A DNA stretch of 56,918 nucleotides. Origin: Micromonospora acroterricola. Its GTDB lineage: Bacteria > Actinomycetota > Actinomycetes > Mycobacteriales > Micromonosporaceae. This document shows positions 44,504 to 56,775 of the stretch, one piece after another. Below the pieces are notes generated by a model. It was not told the origin of the DNA. It saw only the letters and a list, made by a program, of their open reading frames with translations, and made no database searches. The stretch is taken from contig NZ_QGKR01000318.1 in NCBI RefSeq assembly GCF_003172955.1, positions 1 through 56,918 on the forward strand, written 5' to 3'. The first letter of the stretch is position 1. Every line of letters starts with the position of its first letter. The translations under genes and the position numbers were made by a program.

Positions 44504-44703
44504 CGTGGAACACCTCCAGGGTGGACGGCGGGTCGACGAGGGGGCGAGCGTGCGACGGACGATGGCGGTGTTGACGGACTCTGCCTGATCGTCGTGGTCG
44601 CGGCGCGCGGTGAGCGGGGGCGACCCTCGTCGACCCCGTCGCCCAACGCCTGGCGTCGAATCTGATCTGGGAGCTCTTCGCCAGCCACCCGCGCCGGCCC
44701 TGA
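44504..44703 (+). pseudogene. Possible degraded gene remnant
   Basis: The 248-bp gap between the ArsR-like and argA-like genes has no intact gene. On the plus strand the last 29 codons before TGA 44701-44703 read like a natural protein end (LVDPVAQRLASNL, IWELFASHPRRP). The preceding sense continues in another frame (LIVVVAARGE), as if a frameshift had occurred. A GTG at 44504 opens a short frame ending at a stop near 44588. I cannot name the parent family. Confidence 0.3.
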
Positions 44704-45246
44704 CTACAGCCGCAGCAGCATCCGCGTGTTGCCCAGCGTGTTCGGCTTGACCCGCTCCAGGTCCAGGAACTCCGCGACACCCTCGTCGTACGAACGCAGC
44801 AGCTGCTCGTACACCCGCTGCGGCACCGGCGCGCCGTCGATCGCCCGGAACCCGAACGAGGCGAAGAACCGGGTCTCGAAGGTGAGCACGAAGATGCGCG
44901 CCACGCCCAGCTCCCGGGCCGCGTCGATCAGCTCACCCACCAGGCGCTGCCCGATCCGCCGACCCCGGCAGGACGGATCCACCGCCACCGTACGGATCTC
45001 GGCCAGGTCCTCCCACATCACGTGCAGCGCGCCGCAGCCCACCACGGCGTCGTCCTCGGCCCGGACCGCCACCCGGAACTCCTGCACGTCCTCGTAGAGG
45101 GTGACGGTGGCCTTGCTCAGCAGCCGCCGGTCGTCGGTGTACGTGTCGACCAGCCGCCGGATGCCCCGCACGTCGCCCGTACGGGCCCGCCGCACCAGGA
45201 TCTGGCCCTCGGCGACCGGCGCCGAGGACCCGGCGTCGGCGCTCAC
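44704..45246 (-). CDS. argA: N-acetylglutamate synthase-like GNAT (Rv2747/ArgA type)
   Basis: The 180-residue GNAT starts at GTG 45246 overlapping the DUF501 stop by 4 bp. Its sequence ILVRRARTGDVRGIRRLVDTYTDD, ATVTLYEDVQEFRVA and AVDPSCRGRRIGQRLV (acetyl-CoA loop) resembles the short, stand-alone L-glutamate N-acetyltransferase of mycobacteria that begins arginine synthesis. FETRFFASFGFRAIDG follows. The resemblance is good, but other amino-acid acetyltransferases share the fold. Confidence 0.85.
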   Translation of the reverse strand: MSADAGSSAPVAEGQILVRRARTGDVRGIRRLVDTYTDDRRLLSKATVTLYEDVQEFRVAVRAEDDAVVGCGALHVMWEDLAEIRTVAVDPSCRGRRIGQRLVGELIDAARELGVARIFVLTFETRFFASFGFRAIDGAPVPQRVYEQLLRSYDEGVAEFLDLERVKPNTLGNTRMLLRL

Positions 45247-45800
45247 TCGCCCGCCGGCACGTCCACGCACGGGCCGGCCGTCCACCAGGGCTCGACCAGC
45301 TCCAGCGTCTCGTCGCCGAACGGGTTCACCCCGGGGCCCGCACCCAGCGCGTGCCCCAGGTGCACGTGCAGGCACTTCACCCGGCCCGGCATGCCGCCGG
45401 CCGAGATGCCGGCGATCTCCGGCACCTCGCCGATCGCCTCCCGGCGCGTGAGGTAGTCCTCGTGCGCCGCCCGGTAGTGGGCGGCCAGCTCGGGATCTGT
45501 CGACAGCCGGTCGGCCATCTCCTTCATCAACCCGGCCGACTCCAGCCGGCTGCACGCCGCGGTGGCCCGGGGGCAGGTCAGGTAGTACAGCGTCGGGAAG
45601 GGAGTGCCGTCGGCGAGGCGCGGCGTCGTCTCCACCACGTCCGGCAGGCCGCACGGGCAGCGGTGCGCCACCGCCCGGGTCCCCCGGGGCGTACGGCCGA
45701 GCTGCGCGCCCACCGCGGCCAGGTCGGCCTCGGTGGCCGGCGCACGGTGCGGCAGGGGTACGGAATCCGCCGCCGGCTCCGGCGGTGGTGCGACAGTCAC
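45243..45800 (-). CDS. DUF501 domain-containing protein
   Basis: The 185-residue cytosolic protein has the DUF501 features: AVGAQLGRTPRGTRAVAHRCPCGLPDVVETTPRL with two Cys, FPTLYYLTCPRATAACSRLE, and GGMPGRVKCLHVHLGHALG containing Cys and His residues, suggestive of metal binding. The function is unknown, but the gene is reliably found between ftsB and ppx in actinobacteria. The GTG at 45800 follows AGGAGAG and lies 31 bp after ftsB. Confidence 0.94.
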   Translation of the reverse strand: MTVAPPPEPAADSVPLPHRAPATEADLAAVGAQLGRTPRGTRAVAHRCPCGLPDVVETTPRLADGTPFPTLYYLTCPRATAACSRLESAGLMKEMADRLSTDPELAAHYRAAHEDYLTRREAIGEVPEIAGISAGGMPGRVKCLHVHLGHALGAGPGVNPFGDETLELVEPWWTAGPCVDVPAGE

Positions 45801-45831
45801 GGTGCCATCTCTCCTGGTGCTGGTCGGTGGC

Positions 45832-46473
45832 TCACTTGCCCGGCTGCTGGCTGTCCGCCGCCTGGACGCTCGACCAGAGCGTGTCGTACCAGGTGACCGG
45901 CCCGGCCGGGGCGGCCGGCCCGGCCGGCTTCCCGGCGTCCCGGGCAGCGCCCTCCGGGTCGTGCAGCACCACCATCATCTTCTCGCCCGGCCGGCCCATG
46001 AAGAACCGTTCCCGGGCCTTGGTCTCGATGTACGCCGGGTCCTTCCAGTTGGCGGCCTCGGCGGCAAGTTTGGCGATCTCCTCTTCCTGCGCCGCCTGTG
46101 CCGCCTCCATCCGCTCGATGTCGGCCTGCTGGTCCAGGTAGACCCGGACCGGATAGGTGTAGGCCAGGGCGAGCGCGATCAGCACCGCGAACAGGACGGT
46201 GGCCCGGCCCGTGAGGCCACGGGGGTGGGGTGCGGCGAGACGCTTGACGGCGCCACCGGCGGCGGTACGCCGGGCCGCGGCCGGACGGTTCGCGGAGCGG
46301 ACCCCCTCGGCGCCCCGGGCCGCGCCCGGCGCCCGACCCGCGGCGCCCCGCGGCTCGGCGCGTACGCCGGTCTCCCGGACCGATCCCCGCGTGGCCCGCC
46401 CACCACCCGGCCGGCCGGACTGACCCGGCCGGCGGGCGGGACGCTGACCACCCGGTGTGCGGCGCTGCTGCAT
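45832..46473 (-). CDS. ftsB: FtsB/DivIC family septum formation initiator
   Basis: The ATG at 46473 (MQQRRTPGGQRP), 9 nt after GGGAGG, gives 213 residues. A long Arg/Gly/Ala-rich disordered N-terminus is followed by one transmembrane helix (about residues 90-108, ATVLFAVLIALALAYTYP). A coiled coil (LDQQADIERMEAAQAAQEEEIAKLAAE) and the conserved KDPAYIETKARERFFMGRPGEKMMVV come next. FtsB-type proteins link FtsL/FtsQ in the divisome. The gene lies 31 bp from eno. Confidence 0.93.
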   Translation of the reverse strand: MQQRRTPGGQRPARRPGQSGRPGGGRATRGSVRETGVRAEPRGAAGRAPGAARGAEGVRSANRPAAARRTAAGGAVKRLAAPHPRGLTGRATVLFAVLIALALAYTYPVRVYLDQQADIERMEAAQAAQEEEIAKLAAEAANWKDPAYIETKARERFFMGRPGEKMMVVLHDPEGAARDAGKPAGPAAPAGPVTWYDTLWSSVQAADSQQPGK

Positions 46474-46504
46474 CGTCACACCCCTCCCCCGAGGCTCGCC
46501 GGTC

Positions 46505-49557
<3,053 letters not shown>

Positions 49558-49592
49558 CCCGCATGTCAGGCCGGGTGGCGCGCGGGCGTTCC

Positions 49593-51212
49593 TCAGACGT
49601 CCAGCAAGGTGCGCAGATGGCGCGGGGGCGGGCAGTCGTGGGCGAGCATCGCGTCGTGCCAGTCGCGCACCGACACCCCGTCGGGGCGGGCGGCGGCGAT
49701 CTCCGCCACCTCGCTGTACCCGACGAAGTAGGTGGAGAGCTGGGTGGACGTGAGCAGCGACCGGCGCCACTTGCCGGCCGCCTCACCCTCCTCCTGGAAG
49801 CCGCGACCGGTCATCAGCGCCATCGCCTCGGCCTCGGGCAGGCCCTCGGCGTGCACCAGCTGATCGAGCAGCGCGTTGATGGTCATCCGTAGCTGCATCT
49901 TGAGCTGCTGCAACCGCACCGGCAGGCCACCGAAGCCGAGCCCGGCCATCAGCTCCTCGGCGTACACGGCCCAGCCCTCGATGAACGGGCCGGACTCGGC
50001 CAGCGCCCGGACCCGGGTGCCGCCGACATAGCGGCGGGCGTGGGCGAGCTGGAGGAAGTGCCCGGGCATCGCCTCGTGCACGGTCAGGTTGCGGATCATG
50101 TGGTCGTTGTACTCGCGGTAGAACGACTCGACCCGGTGCGCGGGCCACTCCGTCGGGGTGGGCGCGATGCAGTAGAAGGTCGGCAGGGCCGCGGTCTCCA
50201 GCGGGCCGGGCGAGTCGCAGTACGCCACCGCGACGCCCCGGGCGAACTCCGGCATCTCCTGGATCACGCACCGGTCGTCGACCAGGCTGACCAGGTCGTG
50301 CGCCCGGACGAAGTCGGTCGCCTCGTCCAGGGTGACCCCGGCCAGCTCGACGATGGTCGCGTCGTCCGGGTGCTCGGCGGCGAGCACGTCCAGCGCCCGG
50401 CGGACCGCCGCGTCGTCGGCCGGGCCGCCGACCAGCTCGACCGCCGCCTCGCGGATCTCCGCGGTGACCCGGTCCAGGTTGGCCCAGGCGCGGCGCTGGA
50501 TCTCGGCGGCGCCCAGCTCGGTGTCGAGGGTGTGCCAGAGCCGGGCCTCCCAGCGGCGACGACCCAGCCGGGGGTCACGACCGGGACCGGCGTCGGCGGC
50601 CAGGCCGATGCGCAGCCAGGCGACGAACTCCTCCAGTGCGGCGATCGCCGCGGTGGCCGCCGGCTCCACCCGGTCGAGGCTGCCGGGGGCCTGGGCGAGC
50701 AGCGGCGGCAGCTCGTCGCGGATCAGCGCGGCCGTGCCGGTGAACTGCCCGACCGCCGTCTCCGCATGGATCCGCGGCATGTCCCGCAGCGTCGCGCGAG
50801 CCGTCGCCAGCGCGTCCGGTACGGCCGCGAGCCGGCCGGCCAGGTCTGTCAGCCGGACCTCGACCGGGGCGTACGGACGGGCCAACAACGGGTGCAGCAG
50901 CGGGCCGGGGTTGTGGTGCAGCGGGTCCCACTCGTGCGACCGGATCTCGGTCAGCTCGAACAGCTCCCGGTCCACGAAGGAGGTGAGCAGAGCGTGGTCC
51001 ACCTGCTCCTCGACGTCGAGCGAGTCGGGATCCAGTTCGGACAGCGCGTTCGCCGCATCGGAGAGCATGGCCCGGTCGGCCGCCAGTGCGTCGGCCGACA
51101 GATCCGGCAGGCGGTCGTCGTACCGGTGGTCCCCGGCCGCGGTCGCGACCCCGGGCCGCGACTCCAGCAACGCCTCGACGACCCGCTCCGCCAGAACCCC
51201 AAACGCTTCCAC
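49593..51212 (-). CDS. DUF885 family protein (putative metallopeptidase)
   Basis: The 539-residue protein matches DUF885: an N-terminal helical region (GVATAAGDHRYDDRLPDLS), the motif TVHEAMPGHFLQLAHA near residues 375-382 with a zinc-binding HExxxH, and a downstream Glu in GWAVYAEELM. Members resemble M3/M32-like gluzincins, but peptidase activity is unproven for most. No signal peptide is seen, so it is cytoplasmic. The ATG at 51212 has no obvious SD. A large inverted repeat separates it from mazG. Confidence 0.9.
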   Translation of the reverse strand: MEAFGVLAERVVEALLESRPGVATAAGDHRYDDRLPDLSADALAADRAMLSDAANALSELDPDSLDVEEQVDHALLTSFVDRELFELTEIRSHEWDPLHHNPGPLLHPLLARPYAPVEVRLTDLAGRLAAVPDALATARATLRDMPRIHAETAVGQFTGTAALIRDELPPLLAQAPGSLDRVEPAATAAIAALEEFVAWLRIGLAADAGPGRDPRLGRRRWEARLWHTLDTELGAAEIQRRAWANLDRVTAEIREAAVELVGGPADDAAVRRALDVLAAEHPDDATIVELAGVTLDEATDFVRAHDLVSLVDDRCVIQEMPEFARGVAVAYCDSPGPLETAALPTFYCIAPTPTEWPAHRVESFYREYNDHMIRNLTVHEAMPGHFLQLAHARRYVGGTRVRALAESGPFIEGWAVYAEELMAGLGFGGLPVRLQQLKMQLRMTINALLDQLVHAEGLPEAEAMALMTGRGFQEEGEAAGKWRRSLLTSTQLSTYFVGYSEVAEIAAARPDGVSVRDWHDAMLAHDCPPPRHLRTLLDV

Positions 51213-51247
51213 CCCCCGACCCTACCGACCGCCCCTCGGCCAGCCGT

Positions 51248-51307
51248 GTTGATCAAGAGGTTTGCGTCAGGATCCGGCCCGGAGGTGACGCAGACCTCTT
51301 GATCAAC
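51248..51307 (-). terminator. Large palindromic element after mazG (terminator or dispersed repeat)
   Basis: Two 22-nt arms (51248-51269 and 51286-51307), beginning GTTGATCAAGAGGT, are complementary except for one G-T pair and enclose 16 nt. The element starts 1 bp past the mazG stop. GTTGATCAAGAGG-type palindromes are, to my knowledge, a recurring intergenic element in Micromonospora-like genomes. Confidence 0.8.
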
Positions 51308-51308
51308 G

Positions 51309-52295
51309 TCATTCGGCGGGCGGGGTGGCGCGCTCGGCGGCGCGGACCGCCTCGGCGTACGCCAGGGTCGCGCGGCGGAGGGCGGCCTCCGGGTTCAGGT
51401 CGGCCTGGCGGGCCGCCGCGACCGTGGCCAGGAGGCTGGCGCCGAGCCTCGCCTCCGGGTCCACCTGGGAGTCCGCCAGCGGCGGCGGGACGGCCAGCCC
51501 CACCCGGGCGGCGCGGTCCAGGATCGTCGCCGCAAGGGCGAGCGCGGGCTGGCTCAGCGCCACCCCGTCCAGCACCGATTCGCGCGCCTTCTCGGCCCGC
51601 TTGATCCGCTCCCAGTTGGCGGTGATCTCCTCCAGCGTGCCCGCCTCCGCGCCGGCGAAGACGTGCGGATTGCGTCGGATCATCTTGTCGACCAGGCCAC
51701 CCGCCACGTCGTCGACGTTCCACCGCTCGCCCTCGGGCAGCTCCTCTGCGAGCCGGGCGTGCAGCACCACCTGGAGCAGCACGTCACCCAGCTCCTCGCG
51801 CAGCGCGTCGGTGTCCCCGGCGCTGATCGCGTCGTACGCCTCGTAGCTCTCCTCCAGCAGGTAACCGGCGAGGCTGCGGTGCGTCTGCGCCCGCTTCCAC
51901 GGGTCGCCGCCCGGTGAGGCCAGCCGGTCCATGACAGCCACCGCGTCCAGCAAACGGGCACCCGGCGGGTCCCACGAGCCGTACATCAACTCCAGCTCGG
52001 CCAACCCCGGCTCGCGGGCCAGCCGCAGACCCAGCTCCCGGGCCAGCGACTCGTCGCCCGCCGGCCCGGCCAGCCAGACCGCCGCCCCGTGCGCCGCCAC
52101 CGCGTCCAGCAGCGGCTGCGCCGCCGGGCCGTCCACCACGGTGACCTCGGCGCCCGCCTGGCGCACGGCCGTGGTCAGCTCGCTCTCCGCGCCGGTCAGC
52201 ACCGGGTGCTGGCGTACGACATCCCAGGCCGCGGAGGTCAGCAGGCCGGCCGGCAGCCGGGGCGACGTGACCAGCAGGACGATCCGTGCCGTCAT
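51309..52295 (-). CDS. mazG: Nucleoside triphosphate pyrophosphohydrolase MazG
   Basis: MazG hydrolyses NTPs and dNTPs to monophosphates and cleans up aberrant nucleotides. The 328-residue actinobacterial form has a short N-terminal tetrapyrrole-methylase-like remnant and a MazG domain with LLEESYEAYDAI (metal-binding EExxE) and LREELGDVLLQVVLHA (ExxD). NWERIKRAEK and a C-terminal half-domain follow. It starts 2 bp after the SurA-like lipoprotein gene and ends at the large palindrome. Confidence 0.93.
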   Translation of the reverse strand: MTARIVLLVTSPRLPAGLLTSAAWDVVRQHPVLTGAESELTTAVRQAGAEVTVVDGPAAQPLLDAVAAHGAAVWLAGPAGDESLARELGLRLAREPGLAELELMYGSWDPPGARLLDAVAVMDRLASPGGDPWKRAQTHRSLAGYLLEESYEAYDAISAGDTDALREELGDVLLQVVLHARLAEELPEGERWNVDDVAGGLVDKMIRRNPHVFAGAEAGTLEEITANWERIKRAEKARESVLDGVALSQPALALAATILDRAARVGLAVPPPLADSQVDPEARLGASLLATVAAARQADLNPEAALRRATLAYAEAVRAAERATPPAE

Positions 52296-52297
52296 GC

Positions 52298-53086
52298 TCA
52301 GCTGGCCGTGCCCTCGGCCTCCGGGGCCGCGCTCGACGGCAGCGGCTCCGGCGTGGAGATGTCGGTGACCGAACCGTGCTCGTTGATGTACGGCAGCGAG
52401 TAGAAGACCAGGGACTGGCCGGTGCTCACCACCGACGGCACCCCGACCGCCTGGTAGCGCGGGTTGACGGAGACGTCGACCTTGGTCGCCTCCTCGCCCA
52501 GCGCGGTGCTGAGCGCGGTCGCGGCGCGGACGAAGCCACCGTCACCGAACGCCTGGCGGACCTCGGCCACCGACAGCCCGCCCTTGATCGCCCCGGTCTT
52601 CTCCAGGGCGTGGTAGACGGCCATCATCGAGTCGTCGCTCAGCTCCGCCGGCGGAAGCTGCTGGTTGAGCACCTGGAGCAGGTCGATCCAGTCGCCCCAG
52701 AGCTTGGCGTACTCGGTGCTGGCCGGCACCCGCAGGTTCTGCTCGAGCTGCTGCGGGGTGACCTCGTCGGGCACCTGGAGGTTCTTCCCCGCCGCCACGC
52801 GCCTGCCCAGCTCCAGGCTGACCAGCAGGTTCACCACGTCCTGGCGGGTGACGGCGGAGCGCAACTGCTCCGGCGCGGGCGTCGCGCCCGCCTGACCGGC
52901 CTCCTGCCGGACCGCCTCGCCGTACTTCGCCTGCACGTCGTCGTAGATCGCATCCACCCGGTCCACGGAGAACGTGGTGTCACCGACGTACGCGGCGACG
53001 TTCGGGGCGGACTTTCCGCAGGCGGCGAGGGAGAGGACACCCAGAGCCGCGACGCTGGCGGCGGCGATCAGACGGCGAGCACGCAT
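52298..53086 (-). CDS. SurA N-terminal-domain-like lipoprotein
   Basis: The ATG at 53086 (MRARRLIAAA) gives 262 residues; a GTG 9 bp upstream is also possible. It has a lipoprotein signal with lipobox SLAACG (Cys about residue 22). The body resembles SurA-type N-terminal domains: AYVGDTTFSVDRVDAIYDDV, SAVTRQDVVNLLVSLEL. No PPIase domain is present. A chaperone-like role outside the membrane is inferred. It is a usual neighbour of mazG and mfd in actinobacteria. Confidence 0.88.
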   Translation of the reverse strand: MRARRLIAAASVAALGVLSLAACGKSAPNVAAYVGDTTFSVDRVDAIYDDVQAKYGEAVRQEAGQAGATPAPEQLRSAVTRQDVVNLLVSLELGRRVAAGKNLQVPDEVTPQQLEQNLRVPASTEYAKLWGDWIDLLQVLNQQLPPAELSDDSMMAVYHALEKTGAIKGGLSVAEVRQAFGDGGFVRAATALSTALGEEATKVDVSVNPRYQAVGVPSVVSTGQSLVFYSLPYINEHGSVTDISTPEPLPSSAAPEAEGTAS

Positions 53087-53133
53087 GCCCGTCACTCTCT
53101 CATGCCCTCTCCCGTGCTGTGACGGCCCCCACC

Positions 53134-56100
53134 TCACCCGGCCGCGCCGACCAGCGGAGCGGGGGCGCCCAGCACGTCGGAGAGCAGTTGGGCGCACCAC
53201 TCCAGCAACGCCTGGTCGCGCAGCGGCTCGCCGCCGACCCGACGGGTGCTCGGCCGGGGCACGCTCACCTGGTCGGTGGCCAGCTTGTAGACCGCGTCCG
53301 GGTGGTAGCGCTTGAGCCGCAGCTGCTTCGAGTCGGGCAGCGGCAGCGGCCCGAACCGGACGTGCTTGCCCTGCATGGACACGTCGGCCAGGCCGTACCG
53401 GCGGGCCAGCAGACGGAAACGGGCCACCGCCACCAGGTTCTGCACCGGGGCCGGCGGCTCCCCGTACCGGTCGGTCATCTCGGCGACCACCTCGCGCAGC
53501 CGCTCCTCGTCGCGCGCCTCGGCGAGCTTGCGGTACATCTCCAGGCGCAACCGTTCCACGCTCACGTAGTCGTGCGGCAGGTGCGCGTCGACCGGCAGGT
53601 CGATCTTGACGTCGGCCTCCTCCTCCGGCCGCTCGCCCTTGAACGCGGAGACCGCCTCGCCGACCATCCGCACGTACAGGTCGAAGCCGACGCCCTCGAT
53701 GTGCCCCGACTGTTCGCCGCCGAGCAGGTTGCCGGCGCCCCGGATCTCCAGGTCCTTCATCGCCACGTACATGCCGGCGCCCAGCTCCGTGTGCTGGGCG
53801 ATCGTGGCCAGCCGCTCGTGGGCGTGCTCGGTGAGCGGCTTCTCCGGCGGGTAGAGGAAGTACGCGTACGCCCGCTCCCGGCCCCGGCCGACCCGGCCAC
53901 GGATCTGGTGCAGCTGAGCCAGGCCGAGCAGGTCGGCCCGTTCCACGATCAGGGTGTTGGCGTTGGGGATGTCGATGCCGGACTCCACGATCGTGGTGCA
54001 GACCAGGACGTCGAACTCCTTCTCCCAGAAGCCGACCATGACCTTCTCCAGGGCTTCCTCGCCCATCTGGCCGTGCGCCACCGCGACCCGCGCCTCGGGC
54101 ACCAGCTCCCGCAACCGCCGGGCCGCCCGGTCGATCGACTCGACCCGGTTGTGCAGGTAGAAGACCTGCCCGTCGCGCAGCAGCTCCCGGTGGATCGACG
54201 CGGCGACCTGCCGGTCGTCCTGCGCGCCGACGAAGGTGAGCACCGGGTGCCGCTCCTCCGGCGGGGTGGCGATGGTGGACATCTCCCGGATGCCGGTGAT
54301 CGCCATCTCCAGGGTGCGCGGGATCGGGGTGGCCGACATGCTCAGCACGTCCACCGAGGCGCGCAACGTCTTCAGGTGCTCCTTGTGCTCGACACCGAAA
54401 CGCTGCTCCTCGTCGACGACCACCAGACCCAGCTGCTTGAACCGGGTGGCGGTCTGAAGCAGCCGGTGGGTGCCGATGACGATGTCGACGGTGCCGTCGG
54501 CGACCATCTCCAGCGTCCGCTCGGTCTCCTTCGGGGTCTGGAACCGGGACAGCTGCCGGATCTCCACCGGGAACTGGCCCATCCGCTCGGCGAACGTGTT
54601 GTAGTGCTGCTGCACCAGCAGCGTGGTGGGCACCAGCACCGCCACCTGCTTGCCGTCCTGCACCGCCTTGAACGCCGCCCGGACCGCGATCTCGGTCTTG
54701 CCGTAGCCGACGTCACCGCAGATCAACCGGTCCATCGGAACGGTCTGCTCCATGTCCCGCTTGACCTCGTCGATCGCCGCGAGCTGGTCCGGCGTCTCCT
54801 GCCAGGGGAAGGCGTCCTCCAACTCACGCTGCCACGGCGTGTCCGGGCCGAACGAGTGGCCCTTGGACGCCTTCCGGGCGGCGTAGAGCTGGATGAGCTG
54901 CGCGGCGATCTCCCGAACCGCCTTGCGGGCCCGGGCCTTGGACTTCTGCCAGTCCGAGCCGCCCATCTTGTGCAGGGTCGGCTGCTCGCCGCCCACGTAA
55001 CGGGAGAGCTGGTCGAGCTGGTCGGTGGGGACGAAGAGCCGGTCACCGGGCTGGCCGCGCTTGCTGGCCGCGTACTCGATGACCAGGTACTCCCGGCTGG
55101 CGCCGTTGACGGTGCGCTGCACCAGCTCGACGTACCGGCCGATGCCGTGCTGCTCGTGCACCACGAAGTCGCCGGCCTTGAGCTCCAGCGGGTCGATGGT
55201 GTTGCGACGCCGGCTCGGCATCTTGCGCATGTCCCGCGTCGAGGTGCCCCGACCGCCGGTCACGTCGTTGCCGGTGAGCAGCACGAAACGGGATGCCTCA
55301 TCGACGAACCCGCTGCCCAGCGCACCGCAGGTCACCACCAGCTCGCCCGGGACGGGCGCGGTCGGCACCTCCTCGACGAGGCGGGCGCCCAGCCCGGCGT
55401 CGCGCAGCACCTCCACCGCGCGCTGGGCGGGGCCGTGCCCCTCGAAGACCAGCGCGATCGACCAGCCCTCGCCGGCCCAGCGCTTGAGATCGTCGACCAC
55501 CCGGGCGGTCTCGCCGTGGTAGAGCGGAGCCGGCTGGGCGGAAAGGGTCACCGCGATGGCATCGTCCGGGGTGACGACGGCCTGCTCCGGCGCGTCCTCC
55601 CAGGGCTGCCGCGTGTCGGCGGCCTCCGCCTCGACCAAGCCGAACGGGGACAGCGTCCACCACGGCTGGCCGAGCTTGCCGGCGGTGGCGCGCACCTCGG
55701 CCAGGGTGCGGAAGGCGGCGGCGCCGACGTCCACCGGGGCCTGGCCCCCGACCGCGGCGGCGGCCCAACTGGCCTGGAGGAACTCCTCCGAGGTACGCAC
55801 CAGGTCGTGCGCCCGGGTGCGGATGCGCTCCGGGTCGCACAGCAGCACGTGGGTGCCGGCCGGCATGGCGTCCAGCAGCAGCTCCAGCGAGTCGGGGCCG
55901 ACCAGCACCGGCGCCAGCGACTCCATGCCCTCCACCGGGATGCCCTCGGCCAGCTTGTCCAGGATCTCGGCCAACTCGGGGTGCTGCTCGGCCAGCGCGG
56001 CGGCCCGCTCGCGGACCGACGGGGTGAGCAGCAACTCCCGGCAGGGCGGCGCCCAGAGCAGCGGAACCTGCTCGATGGTGCGCTGGTCGGCGACGGCGAA

Positions 56101-56775
56101 GGTGCGGATCTCCTCCACCTCGTCGCCCCAGAACTCGACCCGGGACGGGTGCTCGTCGGTGGGCGGGAAGACGTCCAGGATGCCGCCGCGCACCGCGAAC
56201 TCGCCACGCTTGGTGACCAGGTCGACCCGGGCGTACGCCATGTCGATCAGCCGGCGGGCGACCTCCTCCAGGTCGGCCTCCTCGCCCGCGGCGAGCTGCA
56301 CCGGCTCCAGGTCGCCGAGCCCCTTGAGCTGCGGTTGCAGCAGCGAACGGACCGGGGCCACGACCACCCGCAACGGCCCGGTGCTGCCGTGCGCGTCGGA
56401 CGACTCGGGGTGCGCCAGCCGGCGCAGCACGGCCAGTCGCCGGCCGACGGTGTCCGAACGCGGGGAGAGCCGCTCGTGCGGCAGCGTCTCCCAGGAGGGG
56501 AAGACCACCACCTGCTCCGCCGGCAGCAGCCCGCCCAACGCCGCGGCCAGGTCGTCGGCCTCGCGGGTGGTGGCGGTCACCGCCAGCACGGGCCGCCCCG
56601 CCCCGCCACCGGAACCATCCGGGTCGGCGGCGACGGCGGCCACCGCGAACGGCCGCAGCGCCGGTGGGGCGGTGATGTCGAGGCCGTCGACCTGCGCGGC
56701 ACCGGAGCGCGCCAGGTCACGCGCCCGGGCCAGCCCGGGGTCGGCCAGGGCGGCGGAGAACAGACCGGTGAGCAT
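53134..56775 (-). CDS. mfd: Transcription-repair coupling factor Mfd
   Basis: Mfd removes RNA polymerase stalled at lesions and recruits UvrA. The ATG at 56775 gives 1,213 residues, a complete protein. In order: UvrB-like N-terminal modules (RGGILDVFPP), the RNAP-interacting domain (GDFVVHEQHGIGRYV), Walker A GDVGYGKTE (near residue 686), the DEEQ box VVVDEEQRFGV (near 785), helicase motifs VSMSATPIPRTL-type and GRVGRG, and the C-terminal TRCF domain (RLEMYRKLAEARDEERL). An upstream extension to 56847 lacks coding character. Beyond the start, 56776-56918 holds no recognised gene. Confidence 0.97.
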   Translation of the reverse strand: MLTGLFSAALADPGLARARDLARSGAAQVDGLDITAPPALRPFAVAAVAADPDGSGGGAGRPVLAVTATTREADDLAAALGGLLPAEQVVVFPSWETLPHERLSPRSDTVGRRLAVLRRLAHPESSDAHGSTGPLRVVVAPVRSLLQPQLKGLGDLEPVQLAAGEEADLEEVARRLIDMAYARVDLVTKRGEFAVRGGILDVFPPTDEHPSRVEFWGDEVEEIRTFAVADQRTIEQVPLLWAPPCRELLLTPSVRERAAALAEQHPELAEILDKLAEGIPVEGMESLAPVLVGPDSLELLLDAMPAGTHVLLCDPERIRTRAHDLVRTSEEFLQASWAAAAVGGQAPVDVGAAAFRTLAEVRATAGKLGQPWWTLSPFGLVEAEAADTRQPWEDAPEQAVVTPDDAIAVTLSAQPAPLYHGETARVVDDLKRWAGEGWSIALVFEGHGPAQRAVEVLRDAGLGARLVEEVPTAPVPGELVVTCGALGSGFVDEASRFVLLTGNDVTGGRGTSTRDMRKMPSRRRNTIDPLELKAGDFVVHEQHGIGRYVELVQRTVNGASREYLVIEYAASKRGQPGDRLFVPTDQLDQLSRYVGGEQPTLHKMGGSDWQKSKARARKAVREIAAQLIQLYAARKASKGHSFGPDTPWQRELEDAFPWQETPDQLAAIDEVKRDMEQTVPMDRLICGDVGYGKTEIAVRAAFKAVQDGKQVAVLVPTTLLVQQHYNTFAERMGQFPVEIRQLSRFQTPKETERTLEMVADGTVDIVIGTHRLLQTATRFKQLGLVVVDEEQRFGVEHKEHLKTLRASVDVLSMSATPIPRTLEMAITGIREMSTIATPPEERHPVLTFVGAQDDRQVAASIHRELLRDGQVFYLHNRVESIDRAARRLRELVPEARVAVAHGQMGEEALEKVMVGFWEKEFDVLVCTTIVESGIDIPNANTLIVERADLLGLAQLHQIRGRVGRGRERAYAYFLYPPEKPLTEHAHERLATIAQHTELGAGMYVAMKDLEIRGAGNLLGGEQSGHIEGVGFDLYVRMVGEAVSAFKGERPEEEADVKIDLPVDAHLPHDYVSVERLRLEMYRKLAEARDEERLREVVAEMTDRYGEPPAPVQNLVAVARFRLLARRYGLADVSMQGKHVRFGPLPLPDSKQLRLKRYHPDAVYKLATDQVSVPRPSTRRVGGEPLRDQALLEWCAQLLSDVLGAPAPLVGAAG

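Noticed and set aside
44504..44590. Small plus-strand gene starting GTG at 44504
   Set aside because: About 28 codons with no SD, no known family and in a region that looks degenerate; listed only as part of a possible remnant.
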